DNA from: Pseudomonas putida
GTDB lineage: Bacteria > Pseudomonadota > Gammaproteobacteria > Pseudomonadales > Pseudomonadaceae
Length of the DNA: 64,000 nucleotides
NCBI RefSeq assembly: GCF_028682635.1
Contig: NZ_JANHLK010000023.1
Span: 37,540 to 101,539 of the forward strand
Reading direction: 5' to 3'
Of the stretch, positions 44,159 through 53,817 are shown in pieces (the stretch's first letter is position 1; every line of letters begins with the position of its first letter). The notes beneath the pieces are model-generated. The model was not told the origin of the DNA. It saw only the letters and a program-made list of their open reading frames with translations, and ran no database searches. A program made the translations under genes and the position numbers.

Positions 44159-45564
44159 GCGTTAACCTCCAGAGTGGCTTTATTCAGGCTGTTCACCGGC
44201 ACCGGTTTGCCAGTGAGGTGCTGCGCGCTGACAGTTTGCGTCGGCACGCTGTTGTTGAGCGCTTCGAGGCGAATCAGGCGGTTGTTGACGAAGCCGAAGA
44301 GCGTGTAGCCGAAGATGGTCGCCACGCCGCCGAGCATCAGCGCCTGCTCGCCCGAACTGTAGAGCGCCAGGTAGCTGTAGGCCGCGGCCACCCAGGCAAT
44401 GATGTTGGTGGCCAGCGCCTTGCCGGCCGGTACGTTGGACACCTTCTGCATGGTCATCAGCGCGGCCATGGAGAGGATGTAGGGCACCAGGTTGGTGACC
44501 ACCGCGAGGTTGACCAGGGTGTCGAACTGTTTACTGAGGTCCGGGCTGATGGTGAGGAAACCCAGCGCCGTTTGCGCGGCCAGCAGCACCAGCATGCCGA
44601 CGATCGGGGTTCCGGCCTTGTTGGACTTGGCGAAGATCGACAGGAAGTAACCGGTGTCCGCCGAGCTTTTGTAGACCTGGGCAATGGTGAACTGCCAGCC
44701 CAGCAGCGAGCCGATGCAGGCCAGCACCATCGCGGCCATCACGATGTCGCCCACCAGGGGGGTGAACATCTTGGCGAAGACCAGGCCGAACGGAGCGGTA
44801 GAGGCGGCCAGTTCCGGGTTGTCGACGATGCCGGCGATGACGTTGGTGGACACGATGTAGATCACCGCCGCGCCGAGGGTGCCGCCGAGAACCGCGATCG
44901 GTACGTTCTTTTCGGGGTTCTCCACCGCATCGGTGTTGGCGCACGCCGATTCCAGGCCGAGGAAGGCCCACAAGGTGATCGCTACCGAGGCCCCCGCGGC
45001 GTCGAGCCAGCCCATGTTGTGCGGGTTCCAGCCAGCGGCGTACACGCTGCTGTCGAACCAGAACCAGCCCACGGTGGACACCAGCACCACCGGCGCAATC
45101 ACGCCCCAGACGGTGACTGCGCCAATCCGGCCGGTAATCCGCGCACCGCCAAAGTTGGCGAACGTGGTGATCCACAGCAGCGCAATGGTCGCCAGGCCCA
45201 CTTGCAGCGAATCCAGTTGAATGTGGAAAAGCTCCTGGATATAGCCGACCGCGGTAATGCTGATCGCCACGTTGGCAATCAACAGCGAGAGGCCATAGGT
45301 GTAGTTGGTGATGTAGTTACCGGCCTTGCCGAAGGTGTACTCGGCGTATCCGCCCATGCCCCCCGTTTTTCGGCTGAGCATCCCGCATCGTGCAAAGGCA
45401 TAGGCCAATGCCAGTGAACCGGTGGCAGTGATCAGCCAGGAAAGTATCGAAATTCCCCCGACTTCCGCGAGTTTAGAGGGAAGTAGAATGATCCCTGAGC
45501 CCAACATGTTGACTGCGGTCAACATCGTCAGTTGCCCCACACTCATTTTCTTTGCGACTGACAT
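44155..45564 (-). CDS. ldcB: APC-family amino acid/polyamine antiporter (LdcB/CadB-type)
   Basis: The 469-residue permease has twelve predicted membrane helices and the GSGIILLPSKLAEVGG start of APC antiporters, with VENPEKNVPIAVLGG and SADTGYFLSIFAKSNKAG. It probably exchanges lysine for cadaverine, serving the decarboxylase encoded just after it. The two genes overlap by four bases. The P. aeruginosa ldcAB operon responds to ArgR; no ArgR site was identified here with confidence. Confidence 0.86.
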   Translation of the reverse strand: MSVAKKMSVGQLTMLTAVNMLGSGIILLPSKLAEVGGISILSWLITATGSLALAYAFARCGMLSRKTGGMGGYAEYTFGKAGNYITNYTYGLSLLIANVAISITAVGYIQELFHIQLDSLQVGLATIALLWITTFANFGGARITGRIGAVTVWGVIAPVVLVSTVGWFWFDSSVYAAGWNPHNMGWLDAAGASVAITLWAFLGLESACANTDAVENPEKNVPIAVLGGTLGAAVIYIVSTNVIAGIVDNPELAASTAPFGLVFAKMFTPLVGDIVMAAMVLACIGSLLGWQFTIAQVYKSSADTGYFLSIFAKSNKAGTPIVGMLVLLAAQTALGFLTISPDLSKQFDTLVNLAVVTNLVPYILSMAALMTMQKVSNVPAGKALATNIIAWVAAAYSYLALYSSGEQALMLGGVATIFGYTLFGFVNNRLIRLEALNNSVPTQTVSAQHLTGKPVPVNSLNKATLEVNA

Positions 45565-45746
45565 TCCGTTGCCTCTTTAGTTGGCGGAGAGAGCTTAGCT
45601 ATAGCAAAGTTTTGAAATGTCGCAAGAAAATGACTTTCGTTTACTGATGCAGGTCAAGGAATTGCACAGAAGGCATTATGCTGGCCCCCATGTTCTCCGC
45701 TTGTCGCCAGAATCGCTTCATTTTCAGGCGGTTAGGTGGAATGCAA

Positions 45747-46076
45747 ATGCGCAATGTCTGGGTCGTGCTGATCTCTTTCGGCGTCGCGGGTCTTACGGTT
45801 TCTGCCCAGGCCAAGGAACTGAAGCCCGGTGATACTTATATGTGCAGTTGGGGCGCGGGCACCGCGGCAAGAGCCCAGGAACTCAAGTTGTCCGGGGTTT
45901 CGCTGTATGCGGCGCGGCAAAAAATCCAGTCGTACAAGTTCGCCAAGTCGTGGATGCGGATGATGGCAATGGGCATTACCGAACAAACTTACGACAGCCC
46001 GACGCGGATCAAACCGGCGGCGGTTCGGCAGAGTTTTTATGATGATTGTTTGAAGTACAAGTTGGCGCGTAAGTAA
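45747..46076 (+). CDS. Hypothetical exported protein
   Basis: The 109-residue product starts at ATG 45747 with an AGGTGG ribosome site. It has a signal peptide (about 20 residues, ending SAQA) and a mature part with YMCSWGAGTAARAQELKLSG and a final FYDDCLKYKLARK holding Cys that may pair. No named family is recognised. It is divergent from the ldcB gene and followed by a REPIN. Confidence 0.65.
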   Translation: MRNVWVVLISFGVAGLTVSAQAKELKPGDTYMCSWGAGTAARAQELKLSGVSLYAARQKIQSYKFAKSWMRMMAMGITEQTYDSPTRIKPAAVRQSFYDDCLKYKLARK

Positions 46077-46083
46077 GATCAAG

Positions 46084-46157
46084 AGATCGCAGCCTGCGGC
46101 AGCTTCTACAATACCGTGGCCTGTAGGAGCTGCCGCAGGCTGCGATCTTTTGATTTT
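46084..46157. repeat. REPIN in opposite (outward) arrangement
   Basis: GATCGCAGCCTGCGGCAGCTTCTACA on the left and TGTAGGAGCTGCCGCAGGCTGCGATC on the right, so the GGAGCTGCC tips face inward, reverse to the other members of this family. A TTCT in place of CTCC shows one base change. Confidence 0.85.
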
Positions 46158-46278
46158 ATGGCCTTTGTCGGATCGGGCGCCGGGTCGGGCAACGCCGTCT
46201 ATATTGAATGCCTGGCACCCAGCCGGAAGGCCGATTCACCTGACATTGCATGAACCTCAATTCAATCAGGAGATCATC

Positions 46279-46695
46279 ATGACCCAGCTCGACAAAGTCC
46301 TGTACACCGCAAAAACCCACACCACCGGCGGCCGGGATGGCGCATCGCGCAGTTCCGACGGCATTCTCGATATCAAGCTATCGTCGCCTGGCGCCGGTGG
46401 CGGCGGCACCAACCCGGAGCAACTGTTCGCCGCCGGTTGGTCAGCCTGTTTCATTGGCGCGATGGGTGTCGCCGCCAAGGAACTGAAAGTTGCACTGCCC
46501 AAGGACGTTGCCGTCGACACCGAAGTCGACCTGGGCACCAATGAAGGCGGCTACCTGCTGCAGGCACGGCTGAATGTGAGCCTGCCGGGCCTGGATCGCG
46601 AAACCGCGCAAAAACTCGTGGATACCGGCCACAAGTACTGCCCGTACTCCAAAGCCACCCGCAACAACATCAACGTCACGGTCAATCTCGTTTGA
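46279..46695 (+). CDS. ohr: Organic hydroperoxide resistance protein, OsmC/Ohr family
   Basis: The 138-residue product has both reactive Cys: GWSACFIGAMG (peroxidatic, about residue 57) and KYCPYSKAT (resolving, about 121), plus GGGGTNPEQLFAAG. Ohr reduces organic and lipid hydroperoxides using lipoylated partners. ATG 46279 follows an AGGAG ribosome site (CAGGAGATCATC). No ohrR gene is adjacent; the regulator must be elsewhere. Confidence 0.92.
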   Translation: MTQLDKVLYTAKTHTTGGRDGASRSSDGILDIKLSSPGAGGGGTNPEQLFAAGWSACFIGAMGVAAKELKVALPKDVAVDTEVDLGTNEGGYLLQARLNVSLPGLDRETAQKLVDTGHKYCPYSKATRNNINVTVNLV

Positions 46696-46879
46696 TTTGA
46701 AAAAGGTCCTGGCGACAGTTCAGGGAAGAGCATCGCCAGCGCCTGCAATAATGGCTATTTACCCAATCCAGGTCTGCGTCTGAAGCATCCGGCAGCGAGC
46801 TATCGATGCCGCTGTCCACCCGCTACGGCAGGGGCTAGACTGCCGCGATAAAACATAATAACGACGTGACCTGCCTTGT

Positions 46880-47797
46880 ATGAAAATCCACCCTTTACCG
46901 CCACTCAACAGCCTGGTCGCGTTTGAAGCGGCAGCGCGGCATTTGAGTTTTACCCTGGCTGCGCAGGAATTGAACGTCACCCAAGGGGCAATCAGTCGAC
47001 AGGTTCGACTGCTTGAAGACTATTTGGGCAAGGTTCTGTTCGAACGCACCACCCGCACGATTCACCTGACCCCGGCAGCCAGCCAATATTATGAAACGGT
47101 CCGTGCGTCATTGCTGCAGGTGGCCCAGGCCACGGGTGAAATTCGCCATTGGCAGGGCGCCGGGCAAGTGACGGTCGCCACCAGTACCGCGATGGCTTCA
47201 CTTTGGCTGTTGCCTAAAGTGAGTGAATTCCAACGGGAAAACGAAGAGATCGACCTGCGGATCATCGCCCATGACCAGGTCAAGGATTTCTCTCGCCTGG
47301 ATTGTGACCTGGCCCTGTATTACTGCCGGACGCCGCCCAGGGACATGCAGGTCACGCCGTTGTTTTCCGAAGAGGTCTTCCCGGTGTGCAGCCCCGCTTA
47401 CCTGGCCAAGCATCCAGACCTGAGCAAGCCTGAGGACCTGGCAGCCTGCACCTGGCTGTTCCTCGACGACCCGCAGCGGGACTGGATCGGCTGGCCCGAA
47501 TGGTTCCGCAGCCTGGGCTTGAAAAACGTCGAGCCCAAGCGCCGGATCAATATCAATAGCTACTCGATGCTGATCCAGTCGGCTATCGGCGGACAGGGTA
47601 TTGCGCTGGCCTGGTCGAATCTGGTCGATGATCACCTGCACAAGGGTGCCCTGGTACGACCGCTCGACACCGTGTTACGCACAGACGCCCAGTTCTGTTT
47701 GCTGGAACCCTTGACGCGTTCTGGCATGCGGCAAAGTGTAAAACGCTTTCGCACCTGGCTGATGAATCAACTTCCAGCGCCGCAGGACGACGAGTAA
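46880..47797 (+). CDS. LysR-type regulator, GcvA-like
   Basis: The 305-residue product starts MKIHPLPPLNSLVAFEAAARHLSFTLAAQELNVTQGAISRQVR, the GcvA-type helix-turn-helix, with a C-terminal effector domain (ATSTAMASLWLLPKVSEFQ, INSYSMLIQSAIGGQGIALAW). It lies 243 bases before the Rieske oxygenase gene on the same strand and is the probable regulator of that catabolic cluster. ATG 46880. Effector unknown. Confidence 0.86.
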   Translation: MKIHPLPPLNSLVAFEAAARHLSFTLAAQELNVTQGAISRQVRLLEDYLGKVLFERTTRTIHLTPAASQYYETVRASLLQVAQATGEIRHWQGAGQVTVATSTAMASLWLLPKVSEFQRENEEIDLRIIAHDQVKDFSRLDCDLALYYCRTPPRDMQVTPLFSEEVFPVCSPAYLAKHPDLSKPEDLAACTWLFLDDPQRDWIGWPEWFRSLGLKNVEPKRRININSYSMLIQSAIGGQGIALAWSNLVDDHLHKGALVRPLDTVLRTDAQFCLLEPLTRSGMRQSVKRFRTWLMNQLPAPQDDE

Positions 47798-48040
47798 CGA
47801 AGTTGCCATGGCTGTCATTCAGACCCACTGAATCACTCTAAGTCTCATATCTCGAGCCCTCGGTATTTTTAATGCCGAGCGGCCACTTTCGCATGCGTAT
47901 ATTTATGACAAAAAGTCATGAGTCGCGCCGCAAATATCGTTTGTCGTGACACCCCCTGTTTTCCCAAACTGGCTGCCAGCGGACCTTGGCCAATGCGCCT
48001 GCCGACCTTCCAATACCGTGCCCAGCAGGGGAAAACAATA

Positions 48041-49228
48041 ATGAGCAGCATCCAGCAAATTCCTGTGCATCAGCTTGAAACCGTCCTCAATCCGATCCAC
48101 GAAGCGACCGGCCTCGGCAACGAGTTCTATACCGAGCAACGCTACTTCGAGCTTGAGCGCGATCAGGTCATGGGTAAAACCTGGGCCTGTGTCGGTTTCG
48201 CGAGTGATCTGGGCAAGGCCGGTTCGGTCAAACCTGTCGATTTCATGGGCTTGCCTTTGCTGCTGATGCGCAACCGCGAAGGCCTGGTGCAGGTGTTCCA
48301 TAACGTTTGCAGCCACCGCGGCATGAAGCTGGTGGAGGAGGCCGGTGAGGTGCAGGGCGTCATTCGTTGCCCTTACCATTCCTGGACCTACGACCTCAAT
48401 GGCGGGCTGCGCGGCACTCCCCATGTCGGCGGCATCGACCAGCACAAGGACGATCGCTTCGCCTGTGAAAAACATGGCTTGAAAGCGATCCGCAGCGCGA
48501 TCTGGATGGACATGGTGTTCATCAACCTCTCCGGCGACGCACAACCGCTCGAAGACATGCTGGCGCCCTTGACCACACGCTGGACGCAGTTTCTCGGCGA
48601 GGATGGCATGAGCCTGCTGCGCCGTCGTCCGGGACATGACGCCACCACGCTGGACATCAACTGCAACTGGAAGCTGGCCGTGGAAAACTACTGCGAAGCC
48701 TACCACCTGCCGTGGGTGCACCCGAGCCTGAACTCGTACTCGCGCCTGGAAGACCACTACAACATCATTTTTGACCAGCATTTCGCCGGCCAGGGCAGCT
48801 ACGCCTACAACCTGTCGGACGTTGCCGGCACGCATCTGCCGAAATTCCCGGCCTGGCCGCTGGATCGCCTGCGCAACGCCGAATATGTCGCATTCTTCCC
48901 CAACGTGCTGCTCGGCATCCAGGCCGACCATGCCTTCGCCATGCAGCTGGAGCCGGTCTCGCCGGGACGCACCATCGAACACCTGCGCCTGTTCTATGTG
49001 GGCGACGACGCGGCCGGCAGCGATGAGTTCAGCGCTTGCCGCGAGGCGATCCTTGAGTCCTGGAAAGTGGTGTTCGCCGAGGACATCAGCTCGGTCGAAG
49101 GCATGCAGAAAGGCCGTCATTCCCCAGGCTACAAGGGCGGGGCGTTCTCTCCGGAAATGGACATCCCGACGCACTTCTTCCACCAGTGGGCCGCGCGTCA
49201 GCTGCTCGCCACCACACCGTCTGCCTGA
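48041..49228 (+). CDS. Rieske non-haem iron oxygenase, alpha subunit
   Basis: The 395-residue oxygenase has a Rieske [2Fe-2S] site (CSHRG and CPYHSW, about residues 90-112) and the mononuclear iron site ENYCEAYHLPWVHPSL (about 211-226) with the usual His, His and Asp further on. It is a CntA/GbcA-like oxygenase that dealkylates quaternary amines, and not an aromatic dioxygenase with a beta subunit. No beta subunit or classical ferredoxin reductase is near; the rubredoxin-reductase gene two genes down could supply electrons. ATG 48041. Confidence 0.83.
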   Translation: MSSIQQIPVHQLETVLNPIHEATGLGNEFYTEQRYFELERDQVMGKTWACVGFASDLGKAGSVKPVDFMGLPLLLMRNREGLVQVFHNVCSHRGMKLVEEAGEVQGVIRCPYHSWTYDLNGGLRGTPHVGGIDQHKDDRFACEKHGLKAIRSAIWMDMVFINLSGDAQPLEDMLAPLTTRWTQFLGEDGMSLLRRRPGHDATTLDINCNWKLAVENYCEAYHLPWVHPSLNSYSRLEDHYNIIFDQHFAGQGSYAYNLSDVAGTHLPKFPAWPLDRLRNAEYVAFFPNVLLGIQADHAFAMQLEPVSPGRTIEHLRLFYVGDDAAGSDEFSACREAILESWKVVFAEDISSVEGMQKGRHSPGYKGGAFSPEMDIPTHFFHQWAARQLLATTPSA

Positions 49229-49237
49229 GGAGGTCCC

Positions 49238-50683
49238 ATGTATCCGATAGCCTCCCACTGGCTCAATTACATCGACGGTCAATGGCGCGACAGCGACCAG
49301 CATCTGGCGGTGCACAACCCGGGAACGGCCGAGCCGGTTGCGACCATTGCCCAGGCCAGTGTTGCCGATGCCGAGCAGGCGTTGCTGGCTGCCCGCCGCT
49401 GTGCCGACAGCGCTGAGCTGACCCGTGCGCGTCCTGCGCAGCGGGTCACCTGGCTGCTGCGCATTGCCGAGGAAATTCGCGCTGTGGCCGATGAGGGCGC
49501 CTGGGTGCTGTGCCAGGAAAACGGCAAGCGTCTTTGCGATGCCCGGGACGAGTTCATCGAGGCGGCGCGCTACTTCGAGTATTACGCCGGCATGGCCGAC
49601 AAGATCGAGGGCACGTCGATCCCGCTGGGCAATGGCTACATGGACTTTACCCTGTACGACCCGATGGGCGTTTCGGCCCAGATCGTGCCGTGGAATTTCC
49701 CGGTGTCGATCTGCGCCCGTTCGCTGGCCCCGGCCCTGGCGGCGGGCAATGCGGTGGTTATCAAGTCCCCCGAGCTTTCACCGCTGGGCGTGTGCGTGCT
49801 GATCCGCGCCATTGCCAAGGCCGGCTTGCCCGACGGCGCGGTCAACCTGATTTGCGGCCGCGGTCGCGAAGTCGGTGCGTATCTGGTCAGCCATCGCGCT
49901 GTCGATCAGATCGTGTTCACCGGTTCCGTACCGACCGGCCAGTCGATCCTGCGCGATGCCGCCCAGCATGCGATTCCCAGCGTGATGGAACTGGGCGGCA
50001 AGTCCGCGGCGATCGCCTTCGCCGATGCGGACCGCGAGCAGCTGCTGGCCAGCGTCCAGTCGGGCATCTTCTTCAATGCCGGCCAGGTCTGTTCGGCGAT
50101 GTCGCGGCTGCTGGTGCAGCGCGAGATTTATGAGGAGGTGGTCGAGGCCGTCGTCGCCATGACCCAGGGGCTCAGCGTCGGCCTGGGTCAGGACGATGCC
50201 GACCTCACTCCCGTGGTCAGCGCCGGGCAACTGGCGGGCATCGAAGACTTGTGCCGTCGCGCAGTGGAAGACGGCGCGATAGCGGTCACCGGTGGTGAAG
50301 CCTTCGCTGATCGGGCCGGGCATTTCATGCGCCCGACCGTGTTCCGCGACGTGACCCCGCAGATGTGCATTGCCCAGGAAGAGGTGTTCGGGCCGGTATT
50401 GGCCATCATGCCGTTCGACACCGAAGACGAGGCGATTGCCATCGCCAACGGCACTGAATTCGGCCTGGTGGCCGGGGTGTTCACCCAGGACATCAGCCGC
50501 GCGATGCGCTGCACCCGCCGCTTGAAATCCGGCCAGGTGTTCGTCAACGAATGGTATGCCGGCGGCATTGAAACACCGTTTGGCGGCGTCGGTCTGTCGG
50601 GCTTTGGTCGGGAAAAGGGCCAGGAAGCCTTGTACAGCTACGTGCGCACCAAGAACGTAGCCATCCGGGTGGCGGGGGAGTGA
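49238..50683 (+). CDS. Aldehyde dehydrogenase, NAD(P)-dependent
   Basis: The 481-residue product has the aldehyde dehydrogenase set: VPWNFPVS, the general base Glu in MELGGKSA, the nucleophile in NAGQVCSA and the late EEVFGPVLAIMPF, GFGREKGQEAL. It sits nine bases after the oxygenase gene and overlaps the next start region, so it is in the same operon. It would oxidise the aldehyde left after N-dealkylation or amine oxidation. ATG 49238 has a GAGGAGG ribosome site. Confidence 0.9.
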   Translation: MYPIASHWLNYIDGQWRDSDQHLAVHNPGTAEPVATIAQASVADAEQALLAARRCADSAELTRARPAQRVTWLLRIAEEIRAVADEGAWVLCQENGKRLCDARDEFIEAARYFEYYAGMADKIEGTSIPLGNGYMDFTLYDPMGVSAQIVPWNFPVSICARSLAPALAAGNAVVIKSPELSPLGVCVLIRAIAKAGLPDGAVNLICGRGREVGAYLVSHRAVDQIVFTGSVPTGQSILRDAAQHAIPSVMELGGKSAAIAFADADREQLLASVQSGIFFNAGQVCSAMSRLLVQREIYEEVVEAVVAMTQGLSVGLGQDDADLTPVVSAGQLAGIEDLCRRAVEDGAIAVTGGEAFADRAGHFMRPTVFRDVTPQMCIAQEEVFGPVLAIMPFDTEDEAIAIANGTEFGLVAGVFTQDISRAMRCTRRLKSGQVFVNEWYAGGIETPFGGVGLSGFGREKGQEALYSYVRTKNVAIRVAGE

Positions 50684-50688
50684 ATAGT

Positions 50689-52086
50689 ATGTTCAAGACC
50701 TGGCTTTGCATCGTGTGTGGCCTGATCTACGACGAGGCCCTGGGCTGGCCCCAGGACGGCATCGCCGCCGGCACCCGTTGGGAAGATGTCCCCGAAGACT
50801 GGATGTGCCCCGAATGCCACGTGGGCAAGGCCGATTTCGAGATGCTCGATATCAGTGAGTACACCCAGGCGGCCGCTGTCGCCAGCGTGCCGCTCAGCGC
50901 GCCGCCGCTGCCTGTCGCCGCACCGTCGCCGCGTCAGCCGATCGTCATCATCGGCAGCGGTTATGCCGGTTACGGCCTGGCCCAGGCGTTGCGCAAGGCT
51001 GACCCCAAGGTCGAGATCCGCGTGCTGACCCAGGAGTCCGGTCACCTGTACTCCAAACCCGCGCTCTCGATCGGGCTGTCCCAAGGCAAAAGCGCCGAGG
51101 CTTTGTCCGGCGAATCGCCGCTGGCCATCGAGCAGCGTCTGAACCTGCGTGTCTATCCGCACTGCAAGGTACTGGGCATCGACAGTTCGGCGCGGCGCCT
51201 GCGCACCAGCTTCGGTGACATGGAGTACGGCCAGTTGGTCCTCGCCAGCGGTGCGCAACCGATCCGCTTGCCGATCCAGGGCGATACTTCAGCGCTGATC
51301 AGCGTCAATAATCTGCAGGACTATCACGGCTTCCGTGAACGCCTGGGCGGCGTGCGACGTGTCGCCATCCTCGGGGACGGCCTGATCGGCTGCGAGTTTG
51401 CCAACGACCTGGCCCACAACGGTTTTGACGTCGATGTCATCGGTCTGGGCCGCTGGCCGATGGAGCGCCTGTTGCCAGTCGACGCCGGGCAGATGTTGCA
51501 GCACGCGCTGGGTGAACTGGGAGTGACCTGGCATCTGCAGAACACGCTGCACGCCATCGACGCCAGCGAGCAGGGCTATCGCCTGACACTCGCCGATGGT
51601 CGCACCCTGGAGGCCGACCTGGTGTTGTCCGCCGTCGGTCTGCGCCCCGACCTGAGCCTGGCCGAAAGTGCCGGCGTGGCGGTTGGACGAGGCATTCAAG
51701 TGAATGCGCAGCTGCAAACCTCTGTGCCGGGCATCTACGCCCTGGGTGACTGCATCGAGATTGGCGGGCAGCTGCTGCCTTACCTGGCGCCGATCAACCA
51801 GGGCATCCAGGCGCTGAGCAAAACCCTGCTCGGCCAACCGACCGCCGTCGACTACCCCTTGATGCCCGTCACGGTCAAGACTCCGGCCGCGCCGCTGTGC
51901 CTGTTGGCGCCTGCCATCGCTTGCGAAGGCGAATGGCGCTGCACGCCGACCGAGGATGGCTTGTGCGCCGGTTTTTATGACGCCCAGGACCAGCTCAACG
52001 GCTTTGTCCTGCTCGGTCGCCAAGCGCAAACGCAACGCAGCGCATTGCTGCAATCCTGTCAGCACACCCAGCAGGCTGTCGCCTGA
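50689..52086 (+). CDS. Rubredoxin fused to a rubredoxin/ferredoxin reductase (FAD)
   Basis: The 465-residue fusion has an N-terminal rubredoxin with four iron Cys (CIVCGLIYD and CPECHVGK, residues about 6-48), a proline/alanine linker (about 65-80) and an FAD/NADH reductase (IVIIGSGYAGYGLA about residue 83; second nucleotide motif VAILGDGLIGCEFA; FAD end GIYALGDC). In one polypeptide this passes electrons from NAD(P)H to a one-iron centre. The neighbour is a Rieske oxygenase that would normally be fed by a [2Fe-2S] reductase, so the pairing is unusual. Confidence 0.85.
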   Translation: MFKTWLCIVCGLIYDEALGWPQDGIAAGTRWEDVPEDWMCPECHVGKADFEMLDISEYTQAAAVASVPLSAPPLPVAAPSPRQPIVIIGSGYAGYGLAQALRKADPKVEIRVLTQESGHLYSKPALSIGLSQGKSAEALSGESPLAIEQRLNLRVYPHCKVLGIDSSARRLRTSFGDMEYGQLVLASGAQPIRLPIQGDTSALISVNNLQDYHGFRERLGGVRRVAILGDGLIGCEFANDLAHNGFDVDVIGLGRWPMERLLPVDAGQMLQHALGELGVTWHLQNTLHAIDASEQGYRLTLADGRTLEADLVLSAVGLRPDLSLAESAGVAVGRGIQVNAQLQTSVPGIYALGDCIEIGGQLLPYLAPINQGIQALSKTLLGQPTAVDYPLMPVTVKTPAAPLCLLAPAIACEGEWRCTPTEDGLCAGFYDAQDQLNGFVLLGRQAQTQRSALLQSCQHTQQAVA

Positions 52087-52096
52087 GGCCAGACCC

Positions 52097-53425
52097 ATGA
52101 AAAACACGATCAACCTGCCTTATGACGATGCGAGTTGCGGCTGGTATGCAGCGCTGCCCGAACAACCGGCCTGCAAGCGCCTGTCCGGCGAACAGCGTGC
52201 CGACTACGCCGTGATCGGCGCAGGCTTTGCCGGCCTGGCCGCGGCCCGTCGCCTGGCCGAACATCATCCGCAAGCCCGTATCCTGTTGGTGGATGCGCAA
52301 CGGGTCGCCCATGGGGCTTCCGGGCGCAACTCGGGCTTTGTGATCGACCTGCCGCACAAGTTCGCGCTGGAGCATCCGGACCCCGCGCACAAACAGCGGT
52401 TGCTGTCGCTCAACCGCGCCGCGATTGCGCAGTTGCAAGGCCTGGTGCAAACCCGTGGGATCGATTGCCAATGGTCCCATGCCGGCAAGTACCAGGGCGC
52501 CGTCGGCGAACGTGGCCTGGCCTACCTGGAGCATTTCGAACGCCTGATGAGCGACCTTGGCGAACCGTTCCGCCGGGCCGATAGCGCCGAGCTGGCCAAG
52601 GTGCTGGGCACCGGTCATTACAGTGGCGCGATCTACACCCCCGGCTGCTACCTGATGCAACCGGCGGCGCTGGTCACGGGGCTGGCCCGGACCTTGCCGG
52701 CCAATGTCGAGTTGCTGGAAGAATCACCGATCCAGCGCCTGGAGCGCGACGGCCGTGGCGGCTGGATCCTGCACGGCACGGCAGGGCAGATCCGTACCCC
52801 GCAGCTGCTCCTGGGCACGAGTATCTTCACCCAGGAGTTCGGCTATCTGCGCAATCGCCTGTTGCCGGTCATGACCTTTGCCAGCTGGACCCGCCCGTTG
52901 ACCGATGCGGAACTGGCCACCTATGGCGGCCAACTGGACTGGGGACTGACCCCGGCGGATCACGCCGGCACGACGGTGCGCATGACCCAGGACCGCCGCC
53001 TGATCATCCGCAACACCTACAAGCACGTGCCCAAATACGGCCGCAGCACCAGCGATGCCATGCGTTCGAAAATACAGGACTCGCACCGCAAGGCTTTCCT
53101 GGCGCGTTTCCCGCAACTGGCCGGGGTGCCTTTCAGCCATACCTGGGGCGGCGTCTACGCCATCTCGCGCAACTTCACCAACTTTTTTGGCGAACTGGAA
53201 AACGGTGTCTACGCATCGGCGTGCGACAACGGCGTCGGCGCGGCCTGGGGCACCATCTCCGGGACGATGCTGGCCGATCTGGCGGTGGGTGCCGATTCGG
53301 TACAGCTCAACGATATCCGCGCGGTGACCGGCATGCCCTCGCTCAACCCACCGGAGCCTTTTCTCGGCCTGGGCGTTCGCTCGCGCATTCGCCTGGCGGC
53401 CTGGAACAGCCGGAGTGAGCTATGA
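52097..53425 (+). CDS. FAD-dependent amine/amino-acid oxidoreductase (DAO family)
   Basis: The 442-residue flavoprotein has the dinucleotide motif YAVIGAGFAGLAAARRLAEH (about residues 38-57), a GASGRNSGFVIDLP segment as in gamma-glutamylputrescine oxidases and a final GVGAAWGTISGTMLADL FAD contact. It should oxidise a secondary amine (for example a demethylated betaine) to an imine, giving an aldehyde. ATG 52097; stop overlaps the next gene by four bases (ATGA). Confidence 0.85.
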   Translation: MKNTINLPYDDASCGWYAALPEQPACKRLSGEQRADYAVIGAGFAGLAAARRLAEHHPQARILLVDAQRVAHGASGRNSGFVIDLPHKFALEHPDPAHKQRLLSLNRAAIAQLQGLVQTRGIDCQWSHAGKYQGAVGERGLAYLEHFERLMSDLGEPFRRADSAELAKVLGTGHYSGAIYTPGCYLMQPAALVTGLARTLPANVELLEESPIQRLERDGRGGWILHGTAGQIRTPQLLLGTSIFTQEFGYLRNRLLPVMTFASWTRPLTDAELATYGGQLDWGLTPADHAGTTVRMTQDRRLIIRNTYKHVPKYGRSTSDAMRSKIQDSHRKAFLARFPQLAGVPFSHTWGGVYAISRNFTNFFGELENGVYASACDNGVGAAWGTISGTMLADLAVGADSVQLNDIRAVTGMPSLNPPEPFLGLGVRSRIRLAAWNSRSEL

Positions 53426-53793
53426 GCCAGGCGGATAACGGCAACCGCCGGGTGCTGCGCATCGACCATCAGGACCTGGACTTCACCTTTCGCGGCGGCC
53501 CGCCAGGCGCCGCGTACGTGGCGCGAGCCCTCAGCAACGAAATCTCGCCGAACATCGGCGTGGGTTTTGCCCGCTGGGAAGGTGCGCAAGTGGCCTGGAC
53601 GGTGCTGTACGACGAGGTGATTTTCGTGATCGAGGGTTGCTTCGAATTGCGCGTTGGTGACGAGCTTTTTGAGGTCACGCCCGGGCAGTTGCTGTGGATT
53701 CCCGAAGGCACCGAACTGGTTTATGGCGGGCATGCGTTGTTCGGGTATGTGGTTCACCCCGGCAACTGGAAGCAAATACACGGCTTGGCTTGA
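53422..53793 (+). CDS. Small cupin protein (EutQ-like)
   Basis: The 123-residue cupin has VLYDEVIFVIEGCFELRVGDELFEVTPGQLLWIPEGTELVYGG, close to EutQ-type cupins. ATG overlaps the stop of the oxidoreductase gene, so it is translated in the same operon. It may hold metal; conserved His of many cupins is absent in the first motif. Role in the pathway unknown. Confidence 0.75.
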   Translation: MSQADNGNRRVLRIDHQDLDFTFRGGPPGAAYVARALSNEISPNIGVGFARWEGAQVAWTVLYDEVIFVIEGCFELRVGDELFEVTPGQLLWIPEGTELVYGGHALFGYVVHPGNWKQIHGLA

Positions 53794-53817
53794 AGCGCAA
53801 TTCTCGGGGATCGCACG